Shown piece by piece: positions 17,605 through 25,880 of a stretch of 46,822 bases of DNA. The translations under genes and the position numbers were made by a program. The notes beneath the pieces are model-generated. The model was not told the origin of the DNA and made no database searches. It saw only the letters and a program-made list of their open reading frames with translations. Source of the stretch: Lamprobacter modestohalophilus (GTDB lineage Bacteria > Pseudomonadota > Gammaproteobacteria > Chromatiales > Chromatiaceae); assembly GCF_016583905.1 (NCBI RefSeq), contig NZ_NRRY01000042.1, positions 1 to 46,822 on the forward strand, given 5' to 3'. Positions within the stretch are counted from its first letter, which is position 1. Every line of letters begins with the position of its first letter.

Positions 17605-18033
17605 ATGGGCGAACGCCTACCAACCCCTCTCTCGCCTGAGCAAGCACACCGCCTACTCCAAGACGACCCCCAGAGCTTACTCGTTGATATTCGATCAACC
17701 ATGGAGTTCTTGTTTGTTGGCCATCCAACCGGAGCCGTGCATGTACCCTGGATCGATGAGCCGGATTGGACCGTCAATCCGCAGTTCCTGACCGAGATCC
17801 GCAAGCGGCTACTCGGCGGTGCCGTCTGTACCCCGGACGATACCTGTGCCTCGGTGGTCCTGATCTGCCGCAGCGGCAAGCGTTCGCTCGAAGCCGGCAA
17901 GGCATTGCTAGAGGCCGGGCTGCCGAACGTGTTTCACGTTGATGAAGGCTTTGAAGGCGAGCTCGACGATCAACATCACCGATCAACCATCGGCGGCTGG
18001 CGGTATCACGGTTTGCCTTGGGAGCAGTGTTAA
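17605..18033 (+). CDS. Rhodanese-like domain protein
   Basis: A single-domain rhodanese (sulfurtransferase), 142 residues. It shows the LLVDIRSTMEFLFVGHPTGA opening of the fold and the active-site loop with Cys88 in ICRSGKRS, the six-residue loop length typical of sulfur-handling rhodaneses. No signal peptide is seen, so it would be cytoplasmic. The C-terminus, GGWRYHGLPWEQC, is common to a group of single-domain rhodaneses in sulfur-oxidising bacteria. It is near soxYZ and iscR, so persulfide handling is a reasonable guess. Its TAA stop lies inside a copy of the dispersed 61-bp repeat. Confidence 0.92.
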   Translation: MGERLPTPLSPEQAHRLLQDDPQSLLVDIRSTMEFLFVGHPTGAVHVPWIDEPDWTVNPQFLTEIRKRLLGGAVCTPDDTCASVVLICRSGKRSLEAGKALLEAGLPNVFHVDEGFEGELDDQHHRSTIGGWRYHGLPWEQC

Positions 18034-18090
18034 CGTGAATCTCACGCGAATCATTGTCCGGGGTGGCGCCACGCCATGTACGTTAGGCGC
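18030..18090 (+). repeat. Dispersed 61-bp repeat, copy 1
   Basis: This copy reads TTAACGTGAATCTCACGCGA, then a variant of TCATTTTCC, then GGGGTGGCGCCACGCCATG, ending near GTTAGGCGC. It contains a hairpin-like TGAATC...GATTCA half (here with one change) and the palindrome TGGCGCCA. It matches the copy at 32511-32571 along its full length on the opposite strand. It begins on the last base before the rhodanese stop codon. Confidence 0.88.
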
Positions 18091-18123
18091 GCCAAGTCAC
18101 GCCCCGGCTCAGCCAATGCCAAC

Positions 18124-18633
18124 TCAGGCGTTGACCTGATCCACCGGGAGCAGCGAATCGAGCTGGACCTTGGTGCCCTTGACGGCCGCCGCGCCCAAGG
18201 GCCGTTTGGCACGGCGAGCGGAGTCAGCCTCGGTCCCTCGCTCGACGAGATCCTGCAAACTGATGTTGTTGAGGTAGCTGTAGATGCGGTCGCTGAGATC
18301 CATCCAGAGGTCATGGGTCAGGCAGGGGCCGTCGCTCTTGCAGTTGTGCGCGCCACCGCAACGCGTGGTGTCGACGTTTTCATCAACCGCGGTGATCACC
18401 TCAGCGATGTAGATGGAGCGCGCCTCCCGTGCCAGGTTATAGCCACCGCCCGGGCCACGCACGCTGATCACCAGCCCGCGCTTGCGTAACTTGGCAAACA
18501 ATTGCTCCAGGTAAGACAGCGAAATGCCCTGCCGCTGCGCGATATCCGCAAGCGCAATCGGTCCTTTGCCCTGATGAATGGCTAGGTCGAGCACGGCCGT
18601 CACCGCGTAGCGCCCTTTTGTTGTCAATCTCAC
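18124..18633 (-). CDS. iscR: Fe-S cluster regulator IscR (Rrf2 family)
   Basis: IscR senses Fe-S cluster status through a bound [2Fe-2S] cluster and controls Fe-S assembly genes. The 169-residue protein begins [20 protein letters not shown], with a winged helix-turn-helix including [19 protein letters not shown]. The cluster ligands Cys92, Cys98, Cys104 and His107 are all present with E. coli spacing. It follows cysE on the minus strand. Oddly, no iscSUA genes follow; a convergent rhodanese lies next, so this IscR acts at a distance. Confidence 0.95.
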   Translation of the reverse strand: MRLTTKGRYAVTAVLDLAIHQGKGPIALADIAQRQGISLSYLEQLFAKLRKRGLVISVRGPGGGYNLAREARSIYIAEVITAVDENVDTTRCGGAHNCKSDGPCLTHDLWMDLSDRIYSYLNNISLQDLVERGTEADSARRAKRPLGAAAVKGTKVQLDSLLPVDQVNA

Positions 18634-18706
18634 CTCAACTTCCCCCGTTGATAGTCTCGTTCACTGGCCTTGCTACCTGACATCCTATGATAGCCGACGA
18701 ATACCA

Positions 18707-19483
18707 TCAATTTTTCTCGGGCTCTGTACTCAGCTCGGCCGGATCGAGCACGCAGTCGTCGAGATCATTGAGATGCTCGAAATGCCGAGTAATGCCCTGC
18801 TCCTCGAGCGCCCGCGACATCGCCTCCATGCGCCGGTCCATGATATGGATGTGATCGAGCATCCGATTCACCGCATTCGCGACCGGGTCTGGCGCATCAC
18901 GAGTGGCACCGTAGGCATCGAAGCCCATCCGCTTGGCGGTGTCCGCACGCCGACGACTAGCCGCATCGGCGGCATGTTCGATCACACGTCCCGGCACACC
19001 GACGACCGTCCCACCGGCCGGCACGGGCTTCACCACCACCGCATTCGAGCCGATACGCGCACCGTCGCCGATTGCGATCGGCCCCAGCACCTTGGCACCA
19101 GCGCCCACAACCACATCACGCCCTAGGGTTGGATGGCGCTTGCCCTTCTGCCAGCTCGTGCCACCTAGGGTGACCCCGTGATAGAGGGTGCAATCATCGC
19201 CCACCACCGCGGTCTCGCCGATCACGACCCCCATACCATGGTCGATAAAGAAACGTCGACCGAGTTCGGCCCCAGGATGGATCTCGATCCCAGTCAACAG
19301 CCGCGCCAGATTCGACAGCATGCGCGCGAGCCATTTGAAACCTCGCAGCCAGAGTGCATGCGAGACGCGGTGCATCATCACCGCATGCAGCCCCGGATAG
19401 GTCGTCAGCACCTCGAACGCGTTGCGCGCGGCTGGATCGCGCTCGAACACGCAGGCGATGTCTTCTCGCAGCCGCTTAAACAT
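18707..19483 (-). CDS. cysE: Serine O-acetyltransferase
   Basis: CysE makes O-acetylserine from serine and acetyl-CoA, the first committed step of cysteine synthesis. The protein has 258 residues. An N-terminal helical part ([20 protein letters not shown]) leads into the left-handed parallel beta helix with hexapeptide repeats. [38 protein letters not shown] and [20 protein letters not shown] are strongly conserved family segments. It sits between trmJ and iscR on the minus strand, the common trmJ-cysE-iscR order. The C-terminal tail after the IEHA end of the beta helix is longer than in many homologues. Confidence 0.96.
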   Translation of the reverse strand: MFKRLREDIACVFERDPAARNAFEVLTTYPGLHAVMMHRVSHALWLRGFKWLARMLSNLARLLTGIEIHPGAELGRRFFIDHGMGVVIGETAVVGDDCTLYHGVTLGGTSWQKGKRHPTLGRDVVVGAGAKVLGPIAIGDGARIGSNAVVVKPVPAGGTVVGVPGRVIEHAADAASRRRADTAKRMGFDAYGATRDAPDPVANAVNRMLDHIHIMDRRMEAMSRALEEQGITRHFEHLNDLDDCVLDPAELSTEPEKN

Positions 19484-19561
19484 CAGGCGATCTCCTTAAA
19501 TCTCAGCGTTCCGGTCCCAGCGTTCCGGTCCCAGCGCCCCGGCCCAGTATTCGCGCACCGA

Positions 19562-20638
19562 TCAGCGGCGAAACCGGTCTGGTCGTTTGCGCCCAGCGGC
19601 CGCAGACAGAATGCCGCGCAGGATATTCAGCTCGGTCCGATCCGGGCGGGCGCGGTTGAACAGACGGCGCAACCGCAGGCGCAGGGTGCCCGACTGCGCT
19701 GGATCAGCGAATCCAATCTGCGCCAACGTCTGCTCCAGATGCCCATAGAAACCGGCCATCTCATCGGCGGTCGCAAGATCCGCTCTCTCGTCTGTCTCGT
19801 CTGTCTCGTCTCTCTCGGCTCGTGACAGCTCGAGAGCCGGATTTCGTCCTGGAGCCCTCGCCGGGATCTGTGCCTCGGCCTGCCATTGCAGCGCCGTGCG
19901 CCGAAGCTCATAGGCAAAGACTTGGGCTGCGGCGGCGATATTCAGCGAACTGTAATCCGGATTGGTCGCGATCCGCGTTAGGAAATGGCAATGCGACAGC
20001 TCATCGTTGGTCAATCCTGAGCGCTCTCGGCCCAACAACAAGGCCACCTCACCCTGCACTGACTCCTGCAACAACTGCGCTGCGCAGCCGGCCGGGTCCA
20101 CCTCAGGCCAGGCCAGCGAGCGTGCTCGCGCGCTCGAGCCGATGACCAGGCGACAACCGCTCAGCGCCTCGGTCAGCGAGTCGCAGACCATGGCCTGAGC
20201 CAGGAGATCATCAGCACCCGCCGCGCGCGCCAGCGCCTCAGCATCGATCGCCTGCTGCGGTCGCACCAGCACCAGTTGCGTCAGCCCCATGGTCTTCATC
20301 GCCCGCGCAACCGCGCCCATGTTGGCGCTGAGACTGGGCTCGACGAGCACGAATCGAACGCGGCTCAGCCGCATCTTGCTCGGACGTTCCTCGCTCAGGC
20401 CAGCCTCGGGCAATCCACTCTCGCTCAGCCCAGTCTGGTGCAGGCCGCTCTCGCTCAGGCCAGACTCGGGCAGGCCACTCTCGCTCCGCGCAACCTCGTT
20501 CAGTCTAGCCTCGCTCAGGCCCATCTCGCTGTTCAGCGCGGCCGACTCCGGGATCGGACGATCAGTCGCTGGCCGCGGCACCAAAGCGGTCTCAGCCATG
20601 GGATCTTGGGGTATATTCTGCTCGTTTGCGTCCATCAC
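19562..20638 (-). CDS. trmJ: TrmJ-type tRNA (cytidine/uridine-2'-O)-methyltransferase with repeat-rich N-terminal extension
   Basis: TrmJ methylates the ribose at position 32 of several tRNAs using SAM. The SPOUT domain starts near residue 94 (VRFVLVEPSLSANMGAVARA) and contains LLGRERSGLTNDELSHC and NPDYSSLNIAAAAQVFAYEL, both diagnostic. At 358 residues it is over 100 longer than E. coli TrmJ (246). The excess is an N-terminal extension in which residues about 39-93 are eleven near-repeats of five residues, such as SGLPE, SGLSE and TGLSE. A short ETDETDE stretch lies near the C-terminus. It starts divergently from suhB, as is common. A start at the SPOUT domain itself cannot be excluded. Confidence 0.92.
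   Translation of the reverse strand: MMDANEQNIPQDPMAETALVPRPATDRPIPESAALNSEMGLSEARLNEVARSESGLPESGLSESGLHQTGLSESGLPEAGLSEERPSKMRLSRVRFVLVEPSLSANMGAVARAMKTMGLTQLVLVRPQQAIDAEALARAAGADDLLAQAMVCDSLTEALSGCRLVIGSSARARSLAWPEVDPAGCAAQLLQESVQGEVALLLGRERSGLTNDELSHCHFLTRIATNPDYSSLNIAAAAQVFAYELRRTALQWQAEAQIPARAPGRNPALELSRAERDETDETDERADLATADEMAGFYGHLEQTLAQIGFADPAQSGTLRLRLRRLFNRARPDRTELNILRGILSAAAGRKRPDRFRR
19790..19818. repeat. 9-bp tandem repeat inside trmJ
   Basis: TCTGTCTCG and close variants repeat about three times in the minus-strand trmJ frame, encoding an acidic DETDETDER stretch. The unit is a multiple of three, so gain or loss would keep the frame. Confidence 0.7.
20360..20525. repeat. 15-bp repeat array encoding the TrmJ pentapeptide-like extension
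   Basis: Imperfect 15-bp units with the common core CTCGCTCAGGCC recur about eleven times within trmJ. On the minus strand each unit encodes x-G-L-x-E. The third-position leucine spacing resembles pentapeptide-repeat proteins, but the pattern may simply reflect DNA repeat expansion, because the opposite strand also reads as a five-residue repeat. Confidence 0.8.
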
Positions 20639-20708
20639 ATCAGTTCTTCAGACTTTTCTTAACTTGTCAATCTACTATCCATGACGCAGATGCATTATCG
20701 TTAGCGCC

Positions 20709-21518
20709 ATGGATGCCATGTTAAATATTGCCGTACGTGCCGCCCGTCAGGCTGGACGCATCGCCGTGCGCTCTTATGAGCGCGGCGTCGACCTCCGGGT
20801 GAACGAAAAAGGCCGCAACGATTACGTCAGCGAGGTCGACCGCGCCTGCGAGGCGGCCATCATCAACGAGCTGCGCGGCAAATTCCCGAACCACGCCATC
20901 CTCGCGGAGGAGAGCGGCAGCAGCAAGGGCCGCGACGGCGGCGACGAGTTCCAGTGGATCATCGATCCGCTCGACGGTACCACCAATTACCTGCATGGCT
21001 TCCCGCAATGGTCGATCTCGATCGGCCTGCGCTATCGCGGGCTAATGGATCAGGCCGTGGTCTACGATCCGCTGCGCGAAGAGCTGTTCACCGCCAGCCG
21101 CGGCAGCGGCGCCATGCTCAATGACCGGCGCATCCGCGTCAGTGATCGGCGCGGGCTGACCGGCGCCCTGATCGGAACCGGCATCCCGTTTCGCGATCAG
21201 TCGCATCTCACCACCTACCTGAGCATGATGGCGGCCATGATCCGCGATACCGCCGGCATCCGTCGCCCAGGCTCGGCGGCGCTCGACTTCGCCTATGTCG
21301 CGGCTGGCCGGCTCGATGGCTTCTGGGAGCTTGGGCTCTCGCCCTGGGACTTCGCGGCCGGGGCGCTGCTAGTCGCCGAGGCTGGCGGCACGGTCACCGA
21401 CCTCGCCGGCGGCGACCGGTTCTTCGAGACCTGCAACCTCGTCGCCGGCGGTCTCAAGGTGCACCAGGCCATGATCGAGCGCCTCAAGCCCTTCCGCAGC
21501 GCCGAGCTGGCCGCCTAG
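20709..21518 (+). CDS. suhB: Inositol-1-monophosphatase family protein SuhB
   Basis: SuhB hydrolyses inositol monophosphate and in gammaproteobacteria is also part of the Nus antitermination complex on rRNA operons. This 269-residue protein has the family length and both metal-binding signatures: IIDPLDGTTNYLHG with Asp86 and Asp89, plus upstream Glu67 in AEES, and PWDFAAGALL near the C-terminus. It is transcribed divergently from trmJ with a 70-base gap, the common order in related genomes. The start at 20709 is MDAMLNIAVRAA. Confidence 0.96.
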   Translation: MDAMLNIAVRAARQAGRIAVRSYERGVDLRVNEKGRNDYVSEVDRACEAAIINELRGKFPNHAILAEESGSSKGRDGGDEFQWIIDPLDGTTNYLHGFPQWSISIGLRYRGLMDQAVVYDPLREELFTASRGSGAMLNDRRIRVSDRRGLTGALIGTGIPFRDQSHLTTYLSMMAAMIRDTAGIRRPGSAALDFAYVAAGRLDGFWELGLSPWDFAAGALLVAEAGGTVTDLAGGDRFFETCNLVAGGLKVHQAMIERLKPFRSAELAA

Positions 21519-21561
21519 GCGATTACTGCGGACGCCTGTGCGCCGACCGACGGCCTCGATG

Positions 21562-21612
21562 ACCCTGAATCTCAGGCGATTCATCTTCCGGGGCGGCAAC
21601 GCGCCATGAGCA
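21562..21612 (+). repeat. Dispersed 61-bp repeat, copy 2 (degenerate)
   Basis: This copy reads CCTGAATCTCAGGCGATTCA, then TCTTCCGGGGCGGCAACGCG and CCATGAGC. It matches copy 1 in order and spacing but with more changes and lacks a clear final GTTAGGCGC. It lies about 40 bases after the suhB stop, in the suhB-korA gap (21519-21794). Confidence 0.75.
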
Positions 21613-21794
21613 CGCGCCATGATGGGATGGTCCGCCCCGCTGCTCCAACGCACACTGAGCGGGCACAATAAGCATTAGCACTGATCTAATCCGGGCAGTC
21701 GGCATTCCATCCGCTATCCTTTGACTGGGGCCGCCTACCGCGGCCCTGATCGACTCGCCGCGCTGGCCAGGTCGATGTCCCGGCGGAGAGGCGA

Positions 21795-23705
21795 ATGATC
21801 TGGCAGAACCATAATCAACAATCCATCACGGTCGCCGTCAGCGGCTCCGGCGGCTCCGGCGCGCTGACGGCGGGATTCATCCTCCTCGCCGCAGCCCAAC
21901 GTTGCGGCCGTTACGGCCTCATGATGCGCTCCGCTGGCCCCCAGGTGCGCGGCGGCGAATCGGTTGCAATCCTCCGCGTCGGCCCGAGCACGGTTACCAA
22001 CATCGGCGATCGAGTCGACCTGCTCGCCGCGCTCGATTGGCGCAACATCGAGCGATTTCAGGACGAACTCGCGCTTGACGCCAACAGCCTGATCCTCCAC
22101 GACAACGAAGCCGGCGCGGTTCCGAGCGGGATTGCGGCCAGCGGCGCCGAGCAACGCCCCATCGATTTCGGCCGCCGTGCCGCCGAGCACAACGGCGGTC
22201 GTGCAAACATGATCGCGGTTGGGGTCTTAGGCGGCGAGATGGGACTGCCCTTACAGGCCCTCCTAGACGCCACCGACGCCGTGCTCGGCAAAAAGGCGCC
22301 GGCCGCCGTCGACGCCGCCAAGGCCTGCATCGCAACGGCCCATCGTGGCACGGCGGGGAAAACCGAGAGCGAGCCGAGCACAGCACCGGCAGCCGCTCAA
22401 CGGTGGCGGCTCAGCGGCAACGCGGCAGCGGGCCTTGGCGCGCTTCGCGCCGAGGTCGGCTTCGTCGCCGCTTACCCGATCACCCCAGCAAGCGAGATGC
22501 TGGAATGGCTGGCACCTCGACTCGAGCGCGCCGGCGGCACATTGCTACAGGCCGAAGACGAACTCGCCGCGGTCAACATGCTGATCGGCGCAAGCTTTGG
22601 CGGGGTGCCCGCCGTGACCGCCACCTCGGGTCCCGGCCTCAGCCTGATGACCGAAGGGATTGGTTTGGCCGTCGCTAGCGAGACACCGATCCTGGTCGTC
22701 AACGTCGCCCGCGGTGGACCCAGCACCGGACTGCCTACCAAATCCGAGCAGGCGGACCTGAATCAGGCCCTGTACGGTCTGCACGGCGATGCGCCGCATC
22801 TCGTGCTCGCGCCGCTCGACGTCGGCGACTGCGCCTATACCGTCGAATGGGGCAGCCGGCTCGCCGAGCGCCTGCAGACCGCGGCCATCCTATTATCGGA
22901 TCAAGCGCTTGGGCAGACCCATGCGGTCATCGATCCGCCGCCACGCTGCCCCCCGGTGCTTGGGCGCAAGTGGGCCAGTGCGACGTCCACACAAGCGCAA
23001 ACCGATCGGCTAACCGATCGGCGACCCAATCTGCAACCCGATCTGCAACCCGATAGCACGACGCCGACCAACGCCTTCGCACGCTACGCACCCAGCGCCG
23101 ATGGCATTTCACCCATGCCGTCACCCGGAACCCCCGGCTTTGAGTACACCGCTGACGGACTTGCGCACAACGCGCAGGGTACGCCGTCAAGTAGCGCCAG
23201 CGATCATCGCGAACAGCTCAGCAAGCTCATGCACAAGCTAACCGCGCATGACTATGGCGACGCCTGGGCGCGAATCGATCGCGGCAACCTTGCCGATGAA
23301 CCGGCCGACACCGCCATCAGTCTGCTGACCTGGGGCTCGAGCTGGGGCGCGGTCCAGGAGGCGACGACCAGGTTGCGCGAGCAAGGCCTGCAGGTACAAA
23401 GCATCGGGCTGCGATTGCTCGCCCCGCTGCAGCACGACCAGTTGAGCCTCGCGATCGCCGGCACCCAAGTCCTCGTCGTCGAGATCAACGCCACCGGCCA
23501 GCTGTTCCGCTATCTCAACGCCGAGCGCGTGCTGCCGCCCAGCGCCCGCGCATTCGCGAGACCGGGGCCGCTTCCGCTGCGCCCTGCTGAGGTCATCGCT
23601 CAGCTGCAACGGCTACAACCCGATGCCGACAAAAACCACGCGGGCGGTGGCGATGAGCATGCCGGCGAGTCGCTCCAGGCTGCGGATGTTGGAGGAGGAT
23701 ACTGA
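21795..23705 (+). CDS. korA: 2-oxoacid:ferredoxin oxidoreductase, fused gamma-alpha subunit (KorA type)
   Basis: With KorB this enzyme converts 2-oxoglutarate (or a related 2-oxoacid) and CoA to the acyl-CoA while reducing ferredoxin, or runs in reverse. In the 636-residue chain, residues 1-190 are the gamma domain (AVSGSGGSGALTAGFILLAA) and the rest the alpha domain, with VGFVAAYPITPASEMLEWLA, VTATSGPGLSLMTEGIG and RGGPSTGLPTKSEQADL. The GISPMPSPGTPGFEYTADGL segment follows in the C-terminal third. A low-complexity insertion encoded by short DNA repeats lies at about 395-427 (TDRLTDRRPNLQPDLQPD). It overlaps korB by one base (TGATG). The 2-oxoglutarate preference is inferred from the fused layout. 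Confidence 0.92.
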   Translation: MIWQNHNQQSITVAVSGSGGSGALTAGFILLAAAQRCGRYGLMMRSAGPQVRGGESVAILRVGPSTVTNIGDRVDLLAALDWRNIERFQDELALDANSLILHDNEAGAVPSGIAASGAEQRPIDFGRRAAEHNGGRANMIAVGVLGGEMGLPLQALLDATDAVLGKKAPAAVDAAKACIATAHRGTAGKTESEPSTAPAAAQRWRLSGNAAAGLGALRAEVGFVAAYPITPASEMLEWLAPRLERAGGTLLQAEDELAAVNMLIGASFGGVPAVTATSGPGLSLMTEGIGLAVASETPILVVNVARGGPSTGLPTKSEQADLNQALYGLHGDAPHLVLAPLDVGDCAYTVEWGSRLAERLQTAAILLSDQALGQTHAVIDPPPRCPPVLGRKWASATSTQAQTDRLTDRRPNLQPDLQPDSTTPTNAFARYAPSADGISPMPSPGTPGFEYTADGLAHNAQGTPSSSASDHREQLSKLMHKLTAHDYGDAWARIDRGNLADEPADTAISLLTWGSSWGAVQEATTRLREQGLQVQSIGLRLLAPLQHDQLSLAIAGTQVLVVEINATGQLFRYLNAERVLPPSARAFARPGPLPLRPAEVIAQLQRLQPDADKNHAGGGDEHAGESLQAADVGGGY

Positions 23706-24595
23706 TGGCCCCGGCAATGATCCCCAGCCTGCGCGCGCGCGACTACCTCTCCGATGTCAAGCCGATCTGGTGTCCGGGATGCGGCCATTTCGGCGTGCTC
23801 TCGGCGTTGACCAAGGCGCTTGCCTATCTCGAGCGCCCCAAGCATGAGATCGCGGTGATCTCCGGCATCGGCTGCTCATCGCGCGTGCCCGCCTATCTCG
23901 ACTGCTACGGTTTCCACGGCCTGCATGGGCGCGCGCTGCCATTGGCGACCGGGCTCAAGGCCGCCCGACCCGACCTGACCGTGATCGCCACCGGTGGCGA
24001 TGGCGATGGCTTCTCGATCGGCGGCAATCATTTTCTGCACGCCTGCCGACGCGATATCGACCTCTGCTACATCGTCATGGACAATGCCGTCTATGGCATG
24101 ACCAAGGGGCAGGCCTCCCCGACCACCCCTCCAGACTGGACCCAGAGCGCGCTGACACCCCACGGCACCGGCATCCCAGCCTTTCGACCAGCGGCCATCG
24201 CGCTGGCGTCCGGAGCCAGCTTTATTGCGCGCGGCTTCAGCGGCGATCCGCACGGGCTGAGCGAGCTCATCACGCGCGCGATCCTTCACCCTGGCTTCGC
24301 CTTCGTCCATGTACTGAGCCCCTGCCGCACCTACCGGCCTGATGACCAGTCGAGCTGGAAGCAGGCCGTGCACCCCTTTGGTGAGCACATCCTGTCCGCC
24401 GCAGAGGCTGTCGCGGAGACCGCTGTCGACACCAAGCCAGGGGCCACTCCCGCTCTCCATGTTCAGGATGACGGCCTTGGCCTCGGCATCCTCCACGAGG
24501 TTGCCCGCGGCCCGGCCTCGACAAGCTCGACGGCGGGCACCAGCCCAGATCGCCAGGCTGCCCTCGATGCAATCGAAGCGGAGTTGGAGGCCTAA
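23705..24595 (+). CDS. korB: 2-oxoacid:ferredoxin oxidoreductase, beta subunit (KorB type)
   Basis: The beta subunit binds thiamine diphosphate and the [4Fe-4S] cluster of the enzyme. The 296-residue protein has WCPGCGHFG with Cys23 and Cys26, Cys57 in SGIGCSSR, and a fourth cysteine in LSPCRTY, the four expected cluster ligands. The thiamine motif is GDGDGFSIGGN at 98-108, continuing to VMDNAVYGMTKGQ. It starts inside the korA stop codon, so translation is coupled. The C-terminal 60 residues are unlike the core family and may be a lineage-specific tail. Confidence 0.95.
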   Translation: MAPAMIPSLRARDYLSDVKPIWCPGCGHFGVLSALTKALAYLERPKHEIAVISGIGCSSRVPAYLDCYGFHGLHGRALPLATGLKAARPDLTVIATGGDGDGFSIGGNHFLHACRRDIDLCYIVMDNAVYGMTKGQASPTTPPDWTQSALTPHGTGIPAFRPAAIALASGASFIARGFSGDPHGLSELITRAILHPGFAFVHVLSPCRTYRPDDQSSWKQAVHPFGEHILSAAEAVAETAVDTKPGATPALHVQDDGLGLGILHEVARGPASTSSTAGTSPDRQAALDAIEAELEA

Positions 24596-24600
24596 ACCTG

Positions 24601-25161
24601 ATGAATGACCCCTCGAACGCACCCCGAGACATCGGCGCCATCAGCGCGGCCGAGGCGCTAGCGCACGCCTTGGAGCTGACCCACGATTCAGCCTCCCGCT
24701 ATGCCCAGCTCCAGGCCTGCCTCGAAGCGCACCACAACCAGACCGCGGCCGATCTGTTGGGCCGCGTGGTCGAGCTGACGCTCGCCACGGCAAGCTCGAT
24801 GCCGGGTCTCACAGCGCCCGAGCAGCTCCCGCGCATCGCACCTTGGGAGCTGGTCTGGCGCTGCCCTGACCTGCTCGCGATGCGTCTCGGCGACAGCGCG
24901 CCAACCGCCTGCAATCATCAGATCGATGGGGCCGAGCTGCTGCGACTGGTCCTCAGGCGTGAGCGCTGCGCGCACGACTGCTATGCAAACGCCTGCGAGC
25001 AGGTCGCCTCGCCAGCAACGCAAAAGATGCTGACCGCCATCGCGACGCGACAGCAGGAGCAGATCGCTCGTCTCGAGGCCCTGCTGGCCAGCAGCGAAAC
25101 CGCAGCGGGCGGAGGCACCCCTGCGCCCGGGGATCTCGACCCACCCAACCGGCCCGAGTGA
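24601..25161 (+). CDS. Ferritin-like (rubrerythrin-related) protein, ligands degenerate
   Basis: This 186-residue protein looks like a four-helix ferritin-like fold. Two helix pairs read ALAHALELTHDSASRYAQLQ and LRRERCAHDCYANACEQVAS, similar to rubrerythrin helices 1 and 3, and a final helix reads QQEQIARLEALLA. The expected diiron glutamates and ExxH motifs are not clearly kept, so metal binding is doubtful. It starts five bases after korB stops and so is in the same operon. A role with an oxygen-sensitive ferredoxin oxidoreductase, for example as a protective or structural accessory, is a guess. The C-terminal 25 residues are a Gly/Pro-rich tail. Confidence 0.65.
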   Translation: MNDPSNAPRDIGAISAAEALAHALELTHDSASRYAQLQACLEAHHNQTAADLLGRVVELTLATASSMPGLTAPEQLPRIAPWELVWRCPDLLAMRLGDSAPTACNHQIDGAELLRLVLRRERCAHDCYANACEQVASPATQKMLTAIATRQQEQIARLEALLASSETAAGGGTPAPGDLDPPNRPE

Positions 25162-25247
25162 TCCCCTTCGACCTATTGTCAAACGCGCGCGCTGTCACCA
25201 ACAACTCACTTCAAACCGTCAACTAACAGGCGCTAATCAAGCACCCA

Positions 25248-25880
25248 ATGAGCATCATTGTCGTCGTCGGCAACAAGGGCGGGACCGGAAAGACAACGCT
25301 GGCGCTGAACCTGGCCGCTGGTCTATTACCTGGTGGCCCTGTCGTGGTGATCGATGCCGATCCGCAGCAGTCCGCCTATCAATGGCGCCTGGTCGGCGGC
25401 GATCGACCGGGGCTGCCGGCGGTCGTCGCCGCTGCGCATGGGCTCGAGCAAACCATCACAGCCCTGCGCGAGACCCATCGCCATGTGATTGTCGACTGCC
25501 CGCCGTCGATCAAGGCGCCACAAACCGAGGCCGCGCTGCGACTTGCCGAGCACGCCCTGATCCCGGTCCAGCCGTCGCCGATGGACCTCTGGGCAACCAC
25601 CCATATCGCCCGCACCCTCGAGCGTGTGCGGCCGGAAAACCCGAGCTTGCGGGCGATGATCGTGATGAGCCAGATCGAGCCGCGCACGACGCTTTCGCGG
25701 CTGATGCCGGAGGCCGCCGCGGAGCTGGACCTGCCGGTCGCAAGCACAGCGTTGCGCCGGCGCTCCATCCATCGCCACTGCGTACTCGAAGGGCGAACCG
25801 TCTTCCAAGCCGGTCGGCGCGGGTCCGAGGCCGCTGCCGAGATCCAATCCTTGATTGCTGAGATCTTTGCTGATGACTGA
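25248..25880 (+). CDS. ParA/MinD-family cargo-positioning ATPase (McdA-like)
   Basis: A 210-residue ParA-type ATPase with the deviant Walker A KGGTGKTT at residues 10-17 (signature lysine 10), Walker A' IDADPQQSAYQW around 35-46, and VDCPPSIKAPQ as the Walker B region. It lacks the N-terminal helix-turn-helix of plasmid ParA, so it belongs to the short, orphan-type ParAs that position protein cargo along the nucleoid, such as McdA of carboxysomes or PpfA of chemoreceptor clusters. The PVQPSPMDLWATTHIARTLE segment is typical of this group. Its 3' end overlaps the next gene by eight bases. The cargo is unknown; no carboxysome, chemotaxis or partition genes are visible nearby. Confidence 0.85.
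   Translation: MSIIVVVGNKGGTGKTTLALNLAAGLLPGGPVVVIDADPQQSAYQWRLVGGDRPGLPAVVAAAHGLEQTITALRETHRHVIVDCPPSIKAPQTEAALRLAEHALIPVQPSPMDLWATTHIARTLERVRPENPSLRAMIVMSQIEPRTTLSRLMPEAAAELDLPVASTALRRRSIHRHCVLEGRTVFQAGRRGSEAAAEIQSLIAEIFADD

Noticed and set aside
20360-20525. True pentapeptide-repeat (quinolone-resistance type) protein
   Set aside because: The repeat is short and part of the TrmJ frame, and DNA expansion explains the pattern on both strands.
24601-25161. Functional rubrerythrin
   Set aside because: The fold pattern is suggestive, but the diiron ligands and the rubredoxin-type CxxC domain are not seen, so only 'ferritin-like' is claimed.
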